From Selaginella tamariscina (lineage: Eukaryota > Streptophyta > Lycopodiopsida > Selaginellales > Selaginellaceae), in the NCBI GenBank assembly GCA_003024785.1, contig PUQB01000087.1, forward strand, positions 186,001 through 250,000: DNA of 64,000 nt, written 5' to 3'. Both the position numbers and the translations under genes were made by a program. Each line of letters opens with the position of its first letter. Position 1 is the stretch's first letter. Below the pieces are notes generated by a model. It searched no databases. It was given only the letters and a program-made list of their open reading frames with translations, and was not told the DNA's origin. Of the stretch, positions 43,684 to 56,683 are shown piece by piece.

Positions 43684-45950
43684 AAGTCATGCACAACAAA
43701 GATTGCGCAATAAGGCATTATACAAGAAAAGCCAAATGCCAAAGTATTAGCCCACATCAAACTCAACGTGTATGGAGCATCAATTTGTCATGCCAGTATG
43801 CGAGGTGTTCCTACTTTAGGTTTTGTAGGTGTTGTCCAATACAAAGAACATCACAAAAATACCCAACTTGTGCATATGTAATTTTAGTGTCCTAGCCACT
43901 AAGGTTAAACATAGTAGGTAAATTATTCATATGACTACTTGATTCAAAAGTTATCCTCAGCACCAAGGACATATAAGTCAATGCATTAAATATATCGGTT
44001 CTAGCATCAATAGCCTTGACACCGAAGCTTTCCAACATAGGACTCACTTTGCTAGGTCTTTCTGCATGTAATAAATGAACATTCCTTGGTGCCAAATGAA
44101 CATTTTGATAAGATGTGCGATACACATAAGTGTCCCTATTTCTTATACAGTTGTGAAGTAATATATGTTCCCCTTAGGATGCAATGACATTGTGATAATT
44201 ATTATTTAGGAGTAGCCTTGATCATTATACACATGTTTTTGTTATAGGAAATATAATCCATGCATATTAGTTTGGAAAACATGTGGAAAAAGTTTTTAAG
44301 AAGGTTCTCTTTTGTATAGTGTTTAGTTCTTTTGATCAAATACCCACTAGGACCACCCCACATGGACCATGTTGAATATTTTAACTACACCCTTTTCCAA
44401 AGACATCCCAACAATGAAAGAAGATAAACAAGCATGATGTAGGTGAAAAGTCTTTAACAAGGAAAACAAGAATGTGACCTTTTGCAATTTGTTGAACATG
44501 AAGTAAAGGGACGGCTATAACAGGTGTTTCACTTGTCTTATAATGAAAAGGGTTTACATGGAAACTGTAATTCACAATCTCCCAGTACCTCACATGTTTG
44601 TGCGACAAGTTTCAAAGTGAATTAACATACTCAATCCGCCTTGCATGCATATGTATTATGTGTTCATGCACATACTTTTCATAGATCCTAATGTAGACAT
44701 ATTCATCCATAAGCAAGCACTTTCAAAGTATGAAGTTAACAGAATTTTCTCTAGGGCAGCTATCAGAAATAAATACACTTCATTTTGACTATTTTAGATT
44801 ATTTATTCCTCAAATTTTAAAAGCTGGCATGTATGTGTTCACATTGAAACCCCAAGTTTGAAAATTCTTGGGTGCCGAAGATTTTAAAACAAATATACTA
44901 TGTGCATTCGATACAATTATGCACTCCTATTGCATAGTGCACATACAAAGGCACACACACATTAGTCATTCTCACTCAATGTTTTAAAGTTTTATTAATT
45001 ACTCATTTGTTCTCTTCTTCTCCTCATGAACTTTTGTCAAAGTTGATGTTATATTTAAAATGAAAATCACATGCATAACATTACCATTCATACGATGTAT
45101 GTCAATTGAACCAACATAAATTGTGCTAGAACTATGTCATTTTCTATATATTATATGTTCGTATTTATAAATGGTTTATATAAATGCTTATCTAATTGCC
45201 TTTAGTATTGAATGTCCTAGACATATATTGATGATTGTCATTTCTTGTTGTTCAAGTCATTAATATGATGTGCTTTGATCGTCGTATAAACATTATATAA
45301 GTACATATGTGATTTATATAACTTGAGTACTAACTAACTACTCATCTTTACATGATTAATTTCTAAAACCTCGATAGTTATTTTCTCTTATAAAACATAT
45401 TATAATTGTTAATTTCATATATTCTTAAAATAGATAAGGTAATGCTTCTTACCTTGTGTGTAAAATTTTTCATGTTAAAAAGCTTTTACATATCATCATA
45501 AACTAAGGTATTCACACTAGAACCCAATAATCATATTAGGATTTGCTTTTGATATCAATGTTTAAACAAAAACAAAGGTTAATTTTATTTGAATTTAAAT
45601 GTTTATATGGCTTGGTGACAGAAAATTGAAAGTTAATTTTATTTTTATTTTTGAACATAATAAATGTTAATAAACTAATTTGTTACATGTAAACATATTA
45701 CAAATATACAAATTCTTTTATAAGAATTTTTGAATCACTTAAATATAAAATACTTAAAAACATATCTTATAAATCTACATTAAAACTTAATTAATAAATT
45801 AAAAAATATTTATCTTTTTGTATCATAGAATAATAAAACAATATAATATATAAAAAATAAATATTTGTTTTTAATTCATTTATTAAAATTATTACTATAA
45901 CGATTTAAATGTTGATTATTAAAGTTAGGGGAAAAGGTGAATTATTTGTT
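43684..45950. other. AT-rich DNA right of gypsy, with palindrome copies
   Basis: Continues the sequence interrupted at 37537. It holds three further 14-bp palindrome copies at 43955, 44014 and 44084 (spaced 59 and 70 bp, roughly two periods each). Otherwise AT-rich with no supported gene. Confidence 0.5.
43955..44097. repeat. Palindrome array 4 (degenerate)
   Basis: CCTCAGCACCAAGG, CCTTGACACCGAAG and CCTTGGTGCCAAAT start at 43955, 44014 and 44084. Once the gypsy insertion is removed they lie about 1.7 kb from array 3. Confidence 0.6.
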
Positions 45951-47530
45951 AGAGTTTTAACCTGAAGAGCCAAAATGTGGTTGTCAAGTGGCCATCCGGC
46001 GTCATCACCCTAGATGAACAATGTTAAGTCTTTTAAGATGACCCCAAGAGTCTGACTTATATACCTAATTAGGTGGAAGGCTCAAAGTCCTACTTTAAGT
46101 CCCTTAGATTAACTCGAGTAGACTTTAGGATCTTTTCCTATTAGACCTAAACAAGCTCATGCCCTAATTTCATCAAGGAGATGTGTTTTACACATACCCC
46201 CGTGAAATAACTAAGGCATTGTCACTTACCCCTTGAGTAATCACTTTCATCCAAGCGTACAACTCATTTAGAGCGACAAGCGGTACCCTGAACCATGACT
46301 AACCCTTGAAGGTTTAAGTGGCCAAGTTATTAAGTGAGGACACAAGTGTGCACCATATGCGAATACGAGTGTTCTGCTAAGCAAACTAGGTTTGGATAAC
46401 CCTAAGTACATGACCTTGGAATGCCTCATGAAAGAGCTTCTGCTAATGAGCTTAATTTGTTCAACCCTTAGATCCTAAGGAGAACACCCCATAGTTAGGT
46501 GTGCAAAAGCACACCTAGTTACGAAACCTAACCTCCCTTGAACTTATGCCCAAGGCTTAGCACCTTAGTGAGCATAAGCATGCTTGTTTGTTAGAGTATC
46601 CAACCCTTGACAATAAACCCATGACACAACCCTAAAGGGCATGTTTAAAGCGTTGTATTGTGTGTCATCTACCTTAATGTCACATGAAAATGTGACACTA
46701 TTTCCCAGATATGGGCTATCATGCCATAACCCCTTGGATTCAAGAGTTGTACCAAGTGCCACGAATGTGGCTCTCAATCCCAACTCTACAACCCCTTTGT
46801 TATCCCTTAGGAACTCGATAAGGAAACCCTATCAATTAAGAACCCACAACCATAATTTAGATAAGGACACGAACATGTCTTGCTTAGTTGCGGGTGTTGC
46901 TCTTAACTTAACGTGGATGGAGAGGCTAGAGACAAGCCTCAACCTTTAACCCTTAGAACGTGCATTCCGACAAGACCTTATAGGCATGAATTCATTAACA
47001 TTAAGGGTAAGTTACCTCGAAAGTGGGACATACCCTTATTATAAGGTTGTACCTTAACGACATAAGCTAAAGTTTGCACCGACAAAAGAGCAACGAATTC
47101 AATCATGAACCCAGGAGCTCTCCTACATGTACTACTTAATATATGTGACAACCCTCCCTATTTTCCTGTTTCAATAAGTGGGCTAACACGAAATTTCATT
47201 TTAAAGAAAATATACTTGGTGAGTTAATTAATGACCCATTAACCCCTAAACCCCTAACCTGGTGTGAAGTTAGGTCAACCCTAAGGATGTTTCTACCCAT
47301 ATTTAACATGCCAAACTCACCGGAACCACTTAAAAACCTATTTGGGTCACAAAAAATTAGGGTAAGAGTTTTCTATATGGAAGTGCTAGCTTTGCCCAAA
47401 ATTTATTGTAAACACCTAATGATACTTGGTCGAACCATCACTAAATATCCAAGTGCACTAAGCAAGCCTGTTTCTTTTACACCTAGGGCTTATCAACATA
47501 GTTACAATCAAGCATCCAAAGTAAAGAGAA
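45951..47530. other. Moderate-GC non-coding block in AT-rich DNA
   Basis: A sharply bounded block, clearly more GC-rich than its flanks (which are near 25-30 percent GC). It is rich in AACCCT, CCCTTA and TAAGG words and low in CpG. There is no ORF longer than about 130 codons and none is protein-like. It may be a methylation-decayed retroelement or a long non-coding element; no LTR pair was found. Confidence 0.4.
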
Positions 47531-48010
47531 GTCATGATAAAAACTATGACATTATTAATATATTGATTAATTTAAATAAAATGTACCTTTTAAGACCATT
47601 AGTTATTGGTACTTGTGTTATGATCAATTTGTATATATGGATAGAGTATATGACATTGTGTTTGATGTTCTCATTAGCTAAGTTTTGAGTTAAAACATGA
47701 AAAATAATGAAACTATTTATACTTTTAACAATGTAATATCCTTGAATCATATAGGGAATTCAACATATATAATAAGGAAAATTTTATTTTGTAAGATGCA
47801 AGAAACCCAATATGTTATAAAAATATCAAAATCATTTCATTAATTTAAAATAGAGATGCATTAAATTAACTCTTTATATCACTTTTAAACCTCTCCCTTT
47901 AACTTTATTGTTGTGCATGATAGTATATGTATTTAACTTTATACGTGTTATATATATTAGTCATGTGTCATTTTACATTAACGGTACAACATACCAAGAA
48001 TAAAGAAAAT

Positions 48011-48045
<35 letters not shown>

Positions 48046-51000
48046 TCTCATATTCTTGCAATGCCAAATATTAAATCTCTTCCCCACAATTAACTTCTTC
48101 AATGTTCTTTATGTTTTAAAGTATATGGTTGTTTGTGCAAGACTCTAATCTTGATTTTTTAAATTAAGTTAAGGTACCTTAACTTTATAAAGTTATTGAT
48201 TAGTTGATACTTAAGTTATAAGTTCCATGCTGAAGTTAAATTTACACAGCTATTATGTCCTAACTTAACTTAATTACTTAAGTGACATTTAAATAGGCTT
48301 CTTTCAACTTAATAAAATAAAATAAAAATAATTTAAATTTAATTCAAATTTTACTTTTTATTTTTTAACCAAGTGATTATACAAGTTTTTAAATGTGGAT
48401 TAACCTGGATAAAATCTAGTATTTAAGATCAACTTGAAAATTCGTTATTCTATTTAGTTATTTAAATAAAAATTTAAAAATTAATAATTGATCAAGTGAT
48501 GTAAAAGTTTGTCCAATCTTAATGCCATAAGAAATTATTTGACCCTTGTTTAAAGATGTTGTTCATAATGCATTAAGTACTAAATATTATATTTCAATTT
48601 AATCCTAAATTAAAGAGATGATCTAAATTAAGTAGATATCTTGATTTGGAAAGTTAAGGTTTTTCTTTAACTTTAAAAACATAATCAATCATAAAATTAA
48701 AATTTAACTTAAGTTCAAATTTGAATAAAATCATAATTGAGAGAACAAATTCTTTACAAAATACTTTAAATTTTTGTGTTGAACTTGTCTGATATTTATT
48801 CAAAAAAATTATGATGTTATGAAATAAAAAATAACATAATAATTTTTGATAAATTAAGTGAAATTGTAAGTGTTGTGATACTTGTGTACATGTATTTGGT
48901 TTGTCAAGAATTAATTATGACTAATTGATACAACTTTTATAAAGATATATGTAATAATTATTCAAAATAAAATTAGTATATTAATTATCACAGTACTTAC
49001 ATAGTGACTCCAAGTAGATCAAGGTCATTTAATTAAGTAGTATATGAACATTCTTTATAACATTAATCTTTATGGTTAAGAGGAGAACAATATGGTATAA
49101 TATTAATAGTCCTGAAAAGAATTTAAAGATATATGAAAATTAATTTAAAAATAAAAAATATCACATAAATAAATAAATTCAAGAACCATGGGTTTTTTTG
49201 CAGCATATAACATGATTCAACTAATATATTTATGATTCTTATAGTAAATTAATCAATCGAAACATTAATAAATATTATTTATTAATATGTAAAACCAAGT
49301 AGTATTATCTACTATAGTGATTATTAGGTTAATTATAATAGCAAGTGGTTAAAACAACTTTAGTATCGATATTATACAATCAATTATACATTATATTTTA
49401 TTAATCCAATTGCTCATGTTCATACAAATATTATAAAAGTTAGGTACGAAGAGAATTTCCAAGGTATGACACAATTAAAAAATTGTATTATTAATATTTT
49501 ATAAAATACATATATAAAAGAAATTACAATCATTCTAAAGCATTTATTGTGTTGTGTAAGCATAAATTTTTTAATTCATATCCATCAACTTAATGTAACC
49601 TTAAATCCAATATTAAATTATATAACATGTCATATTTAATGGTAAAGTGTAAAAGAATCAATTGAATAATAAAGTGGCTACTAAAAAGGGTTGAATAACA
49701 AAAATTAATTAAGCATTATCACTCTATATTTTAACCATTTTTGTTAAAAGGGAATGCATGGGGCCTACATGTAATGCTTAAAAGGTACAAAAATGTATTA
49801 CATATTTACATTTTATACTTCTTTAAGTATAAAATGTAATATGGAATCTCATATGTAAACAATTTATTAATATATAATTATTATCTTCTTATTAGTCCAT
49901 GGATAAACACATTTTAAAATTTAATTATTCAAATGAACAAGGATTATATAATACAAGTTATATAATAATTAACAATTGTATAGTTTTCTATTAGTAATTT
50001 AAAATACCTTTCTTTTTACAGTTTCCTTCTACGTACATATATATATTTTGAAATAGTAAATGTTATTATGGTATAGGAGATGCCCTAACCTATTTCTTTA
50101 TCCTTATATAAAAATCAAAGTGTAATAGTGAAATGTAAATTTTGAAATATAAGTTTATTAAAAGTACATTAATATGTGATTGAGATGTTAAAATATTTAT
50201 AATAGTTAAATGTGTTAATTTATACAACACTTTATAGAAACTACTCATTCTTATAGTGACTAGTTAATGAGAATGTAATAAAATATTTTTAAAATTATAA
50301 ATTTATTGAGTTAATGAAATGAATAAAGAGATTTAAAATAATACTTTTAATGATGCATTCATGGGTTTGTAATAATCAAAAAGATATGATGGAAAGACAA
50401 TGAAATTTATGGGGAGCTATGATAATAAAAATAACCTGATAGGAAAATTTAAAAAGGCATCAATCTTATAAAACATTTGAAACTAATAGTAACATTTTGA
50501 TTTGTACAATATGCTTTGCAAAGTAAACTTTTTCTTTATGAATATATCAATGAAATCTTTTCCTTTGGCATTGATTTTCTCTTATAAAAAGTGCACATTC
50601 TTCAATATCAATCTCACAAAAACTTATTATATCAATAATATAAGGAATTATAAAATCAATAATAAAAGGGATTATTGAAGTAATTATTAAAGTAGGTAGT
50701 ATTAAATTGGTTTAAAAAAGTAAAAGAATTAAAAAGAATAAACTTGTGTACTTTTGCAATTTCATTTTCCATACTTATATATAATTTTCAAAGAATATTT
50801 CTTAAAGATAGGAATAAAAGTGACTCAATATAGACGAGGAGAAGGTTTGCAATTCTAACAATATTCTAATTTGTATTTCGTAATATCAAAATATTTATTA
50901 AGAATATTCTTATAAATCAGCTAAATTGTACAAAATATACAGATGGACTTCCTAACTTAAAATTGTTCTTAAGAAAATTATTAAAATTCATTTGGATACA

Positions 51001-51507
51001 CCAACGAAACGAAAGTACATAATTCTATAGAATAATTCTGTACGCTAGTGATTACATAAATTGAAGTGATCTAAGTGTAATTTGGTTAGGTGTTTTGGGA
51101 ATTCCTGACATTAAAAGAGAATATTGCATTGTGTGCAATTCCTTTTACAACTACAGAACATGTATGCTGTGAAGATAAAGCGGGACATAAAGTAACTATG
51201 ACAGGGAATTTATTTAACGTGCTTGGACTATATAGGAAAATAATAGTTGCATCTGTGTGCAATGGAAGCGTGCGTGTACATGTGTGATGTGTCCATGGAT
51301 AATATATGTATGTATTTATGTATGGCCCATTTCTTTTTATTTAGCTTTATAGATGCTTCTTTACAATTGTGAGCAAATCTAACTTATGGAAAACATCAAA
51401 GTATCACCGACAATATTATTTTTGTATTATAGTATTATTTACATTACATATGCATACACCTGTACATGTACACATAAGACAAAAGTCTTTTAATTTCCAA
51501 ATTATAA
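47531..51507. other. Very AT-rich gene-free DNA
   Basis: About 4 kb of low-complexity AT-rich sequence with a (TA)n run at 48013-48042. No gene was seen. Confidence 0.6.
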
Positions 51508-51860
51508 CCGCGTAGCACTTGCGACTGGGGAGCTGTAAGCATGATGAATGTGGCACTATCCCAACGAGGTCACACACAGGTCCCATAAGGAACCTGGAAA
51601 TTTTGGAACCGGTAACAGGTGCAATGCTGCAAGTCCCATGTCTAGCTTAGTGAGGTCGAGGTTATCTCTAATCACAGGGATTGGTGGTGAGGCTGCAAAA
51701 GTGGAGATGAAGCATGTGAAGAAGGAGACCCATGCATCAATGGAAGCCTCTCATGTGGGGCTTGCTTGCATGACAAAAGGTTGAGCCTCTTTGCCTTGTT
51801 TCCGAATCGACAGGCAAGGTAAAGGCCTTCGTGGTTGCACTGGCTGGTTTTGTATGAATG
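51508..51860 (-). pseudogene. Truncated 5' copy of NRT2
   Basis: Aligns to the first roughly 150 codons of the NRT2 gene at 53.8-55.4 kb on the same strand, with deletions and frame breaks (shared stretches include the minus-strand equivalents of ATCTCTAATCACAGGGATT and GTGGGGCTTGC). It stops abruptly in the sequence corresponding to about 55000. Its upstream DNA is also shared with the intact gene, so promoter and 5' coding were duplicated together. Confidence 0.85.
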
Positions 51861-51894
51861 TGCTTGCCATAGCCAAATTATAAATAAGTTGAGG

Positions 51895-52364
51895 AAATAT
51901 GAGTGCGGTATATATGGAAAGAGAAAGTTCTGGGCTGTTTAGCTACGTGGCGGGATCTAGTCGGCCGAAACGAAACGAGAACTGCAGTAGTTGACCTGGG
52001 ATACGGGCAATTGACCAAAACCCTGTCTCCCGGCGCCACACATCTGTACTATAAAGTACTTATGAAAAGATCGTCATTTTCACCTTCCATGAACGTGCTT
52101 AAATAAAACAAAAGCTAGGTTTGATTCTTTGGATATGTCTGATGCTTTACATTATGTTTTATATATACTTGTATGTTTTTTTTTCAATACGTAGAACTAG
52201 GCTAGCAGGTTGGATTCTTTGGATACCTTTGATGCTTTACATATGTCAAATTTCAATACGTAGAATTAGGCTAATGTCGTCATTTTCACCTTCCACGAAC
52301 GTGGTTAAATAAAACAAAACTAGGTTTGATTCTTTGGATATCTCTGATGCTTTACATTATGTAT

Positions 52365-52370
<6 letters not shown>
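51895..52370 (-). repeat. Duplicated NRT2 upstream region with tandem units
   Basis: Matches the upstream region of the complete NRT2 gene (55555-55880). Shared blocks include TATATATGG, TTTAGCTACGTGGC (G-box core ACGTG), CGGCGCCA and a distal GAACGTGCTTRAAT-AAACAAAACTAGG unit. The distal roughly 95-bp unit (ending GATGCTTTACATTATG) occurs at about 52074-52165 and again at 52273-52370, with a partial copy between. Confidence 0.75.

Positions 52371-52401
<31 letters not shown>
52368..52401. repeat. (TA)n microsatellite
   Basis: About 17 TA units directly beyond the duplicated NRT2 upstream region. Similar (TA)n runs lie at 48013-48042 and 53767-53792. Confidence 0.9.
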
Positions 52402-52404
<3 letters not shown>

Positions 52405-53760
52405 TATGTAATTCCCAAATAATTCTTTCTCCGTTATTACAAAAGACTGCTGCTCATCCTTCTAATACGTAGACAAAAGTTTACCGCCACCACATACAAA
52501 CAATATATATATAATATGGTCACATATTTTACATTTATAATCTAAGTGTGACATATGAAGCAAAATATTATGTTCCTTTCTTATAGAGCTTTATCAAGCT
52601 TCACCCATAGGATTGTGAAATTTTTATTGTTTCACATTCTATGAAATTTCAAATTCATTGCTAGATGTTAAACATGTATTATTATCACAACTATTATTAA
52701 TATTATATGTAAATTCTTAATTTATGTTAATAATTAATATATACACATACTAAAAATAGGCTTTATTTATTTACGTGAAACATATTGCAATTCAACTCAT
52801 ATGTACACATATCTATATGAAACCTAATATATGTTTGATATTTAATATGCTTAATAAATATACATTAAAACTTTAAAGTTAGTTGAATTGGTCGGTTGTG
52901 GTATTTTAGTAGGCATGTGTACATGGGATCTTAAGAAAATTAACTTACTGGTGACCCTTGTTCTTAAACCATAAGAATCCCAATTTAAGAAAGATAAGAG
53001 AACTCGCATTATGATAATTCTTAAGTACCTTAGTTACTGAACAATTAACATGAGTTACTAAGAAAGCTAAGGCACAATCCGATCTCAATTCACAAGTCTT
53101 ACAAATATCAGCGATCGAAGTTAATTCTTGTATTGTTGCTAATAGTTCTTACTTGTCCAAATTGAAAGAGTAGAAAAGCTAGAAATAATCACGTATAATG
53201 AGCTTATAAAAATAATAACTGTAAAGAACTTCATCTTTTGCTAATCACCACCTTAAAAGTTCTCATCAGTTGTCAAATGAGCATATACGCATGCATGTGT
53301 ATACATGTGTGTGTATATTAACATTTACACGTTTGCATTTCTATAACTAGAAAGTATTAATATAACACGTTATCACATCTTACCAAACGTGTTAACCATA
53401 AGTCAAAATATCTAAAAAGTAGCTGTTTAAACTGTAAATGTAAGAAAGGATATTCCCCTTATGTCAAACAAGCCATTTGGAAAGTTCCTCAGTTTTTTTA
53501 ATTCCACTTGTTGTTACATATGCATATGCATTTATAAAGATTCCCACGCACGTTGGCATCATATATATATATATAGTATATAACTAGCGCAGAAATAGTA
53601 TACCATATGTAAGTTACTAGAAGACTTTAGCAAGTATAAGACAAATTAGCATTCCCAGATTTAAGCATTACAAAATTAGTTTACTTAGATCCTTTATTAG
53701 AAAACCATTTTAATTAAGAAGAAATACAAATGAAGAGACAGTTTCGTAGATTCTAGAAAC

Positions 53761-53798
<38 letters not shown>

Positions 53799-53810
53799 TT
53801 TTCGTCATAA
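52402..53810. other. AT-rich DNA downstream of NRT2
   Basis: No supported gene. Contains a (TA)n run at 53767-53792 near the NRT2 stop codon and AT-rich sequence otherwise. Confidence 0.55.
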
Positions 53811-55422
53811 TCAAACAATAGGATTTACAGCTGCAGGCTGGCTTTGACCACTATGGCGTCCCCTCTCCGAACGAGAGTTCTCGGCGAACTTCAGAGCAGC
53901 AAGGTGCATGTCCTTGGCTTTTTCAACTTCAGACCATTCTGAGAGATAATACTTCTCCTCCGTCTCCATTGGGTCTTTGGAAGGCCCACAAAGCAAACCA
54001 CCCCACTGAGGGAAGTACACAAAAAACAACAAGAGCGTGCAGGTGACACTCATGACACCATAAATGTGAACCCACTCTCAAACGAGAAAGTCTCATTTGT
54101 AAAGAAGATGAGCTGAGTTACCACTCCCCAAGGTTACCTCCTCCGCCAGTTAACCCCGCTAAAACTCCCAAGGACCTTCTGGATATGAAAGGAACTATGC
54201 CAAATGTTGCCCACATGCAGCTTGAAGAAATATGGAAAATACTACTACTACACCAATAGCGGTTCCTAAAGAGCTACTGAAGCCAAGAATGATGCACAGT
54301 ATGCCTCCTAATGTCTGGGATATGTACAGGATCCACATCCTTCCACGCATTCCATACCTGCGTCCGACCAAGTCAGAAAGTATGCCTCCCATGGGCCTGG
54401 AGAAGACATTCATGAGACCGAACACTGAAGCAACGATGCCTGCAGTTTGCAGGTGAAGGTTGTACTCATCATAGAAATACTCGGTTATGTTGTTGAATAC
54501 AGTCAATTCCACTCCGAAACTGTAGCCGTAGACAAACGCAAATAGCCATGTTCTGTAGTTCTTAGCTGCGTTCAGCAACACCTGCAAAATGAGCCCATGT
54601 CAATATCTCTGAAAGAATTTCAGATGTCTGTTTTAAATTGATACCTTTCCAAAGCTGTCCTTTGACTTCTGGCCTTGATCTTTGAGATCTGCATAGTTTC
54701 CATCAGGCAAGTCTTGGCCAAGAGAAAGAACTATGAGACCCATGCAGACGTGCATGAGCCCAGGGACATAGAAGGCAATCCTCCAGCCAACAAAATCTTG
54801 CGCCCCAAACTTGAGAATGAGCTGATACAGGAGAGGCATTATTAGTTGGGTAAAACCCCCTCCAAAGTCCCCCATCCGCCAGTGAAACCATTTGCCATAC
54901 CGACGATCTTGGTTGTGAACATGGAACTCATCCAGAACTGGCAAGACACAAATGTGGCAAGTGAGAATCCGATGAAAATCTCGCCAGGATAAAACCCCGT
55001 AGCACTTGAGACCAAGGACATAGAGAACACAGTAGGAGCTGTAAGCATTATGAGTATGGCACAACCATAGCGAGGTCCTACAAGGTCACACACAGGTCCA
55101 TAAGGAACCTGGAAAATATGGATCCAGTAACAGATGCAATGCTAGCAAGTCCAACATGTCGCTTGGTGAGGTCGAGATTATCTCTAATCACAGGGATTAG
55201 CGGTGGGGCTGCAAAAGTGGAGGTGAAGCATGTGAAGAAGGAGATCCATGCGAGATGGAAGCTCCTCATGTGGGGCTGCTTGCAGGACAGAAGATTGAGC
55301 CTCTTTGCCTTGTGTTCCGAATCTACAGGCAAGGCAAAGGTCTTCGTGTGTGCATTCGTCCTAACCTCTGGAGTTGAAGGATTGGGTGTATGGACTTCAA
55401 ATGAAGGAAGTGAATCTGCCAT
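53811..55422 (-). CDS. NRT2: NRT2 high-affinity nitrate transporter (MFS)
   Basis: Plasma-membrane proton/nitrate symporter of the NNP family, usually acting with NAR2/NRT3. The ATG at 55420-55422 opens a hydrophilic N-terminus with [17 protein letters not shown]. Then come [55 protein letters not shown] and [20 protein letters not shown]. The NNP signature region is GGWG then [30 protein letters not shown] and, after a 66-bp intron (about 54582-54647), [20 protein letters not shown] follow. Then [20 protein letters not shown], and the end [20 protein letters not shown] with a long polar tail. Five frame breaks (near 55097, 54866, 54205, 54140 and 54060) are all explained by one missing G in a G run. 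Size is about 530 residues, as expected. Confidence 0.93.
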
Positions 55423-55554
55423 GAAAATTGTTTATAAGTTACAAGGGGAAGAGTAGATGTGTTGCTTGCACTTCAATATCTAGCAAAACACTGACACACT
55501 TGAGGAAATCTTGGGAGTGAGGATTTGAAGAACTATTTCCCATCTCACCGCCTC

Positions 55555-55740
55555 ATGAGTGTGGTATATATGGAGAGAGAAGTTTTCCACTGTTTCTGGT
55601 GTTTAGCTACGTGGCAACATCTCGTCGGCTGAACAAAACGGAAACGTGGCAGAATTGCAGAAGTTGACTTGGGATACGTACGGATAATTGACCAGAACCC
55701 TTGTCTGCCGGCGCCATATCAGCTTACTAAAGTACATTAT
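55555..55740 (-). promoter_or_regulatory. NRT2 promoter with blocks conserved in the duplicate
   Basis: TATATATACC-type TATA box at about 55562-55572, 140 bp before the ATG. Further upstream, blocks GCTACGTGGC, GAAACG, TTGACYTGGGATACG (contains a W-box TTGAC read on the plus strand) and CGGCGCCA are retained between this gene and the 51.9-kb duplicate. Confidence 0.55.
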
Positions 55741-56444
55741 AATTTTTCAGACTTTGGAGCATAATGTCGTCATGAACGTGCTTGAATCAAACAAAACTAG
55801 GTAAGATCCTTGGATATTCTCTGATTATATATGATTATGAAAACAAATAAATTTTATATGGATTTCTCTCATGCTTTACATTATATATAATTTTTAAATA
55901 TATAAAATTTAGATATTATATTTGAATTTTGAAACTTCCATTATGTAAAAGTAATGCTTAAATTGAGGTCTAGATGCCTAGTCTAACCTATCACAAAAGA
56001 TTTAATTTCAGACGTTATAAAAGTAAAAGTAATAAAATAATTATAAAAAATATATTTATGATTAATAATAAAATAATGTTTAAACAATAAACATAGATTG
56101 TATGCAAGAAATCTTACTTTTTAAATTAATCCTTTTTACTCGTTTAATAACTTATACAAGGCCACATTTATTTCAACTCTTCTTTTTAATAACCACAAGT
56201 AAAACATGTATATCTATGTACATTATAAGTAAATTATTATTGGTATATTTAATTTTATATGTTTATTAATTTAAATACATATATTCACATAAATGTATAT
56301 TCATAGTAAAACCTATATATGTATGTATGAATGGTTTAACTTTTTGTTGCCATTACAACCCTTAAAGAGCATAAGAGCATAGAGAAGGGAATTTATGGGC
56401 AACCCAACATCGTCAAATTTTGCACGTTTTTATTTGTTGGGTTG
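55741..56444. other. AT-rich DNA upstream of NRT2
   Basis: Holds the distal part shared with the duplicated upstream units (about 55763-55880), then AT-rich sequence without genes up to the gypsy remnant. Confidence 0.5.
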
Positions 56445-56610
56445 TGTCAAGTTATGACCCAAGAATAGGATAAGAACAAGGAGGCTTGACTCAATAACAA
56501 GGCAAGAGCAAGGAAAAAAATAAGAATGATCGTAAAATGACTGGTGTTAATAGTAATTGATTTTATAATAATTAGGTCGGACTCTCAATTCTAAGAGCTA
56601 ATCTAGGCAT

Positions 56611-56683
56611 AAGCTAAAAATGATACTCCAAGAATAAGCTAAAAATGATGCTCCAAGAATAAGCTAAAAATGATACTCCAAGT
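56611..56683. repeat. 25-bp minisatellite in decayed gypsy LTR
   Basis: Three tandem copies of AAGCTAAAAATGATACTCCA plus a few bases. Confidence 0.8.
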
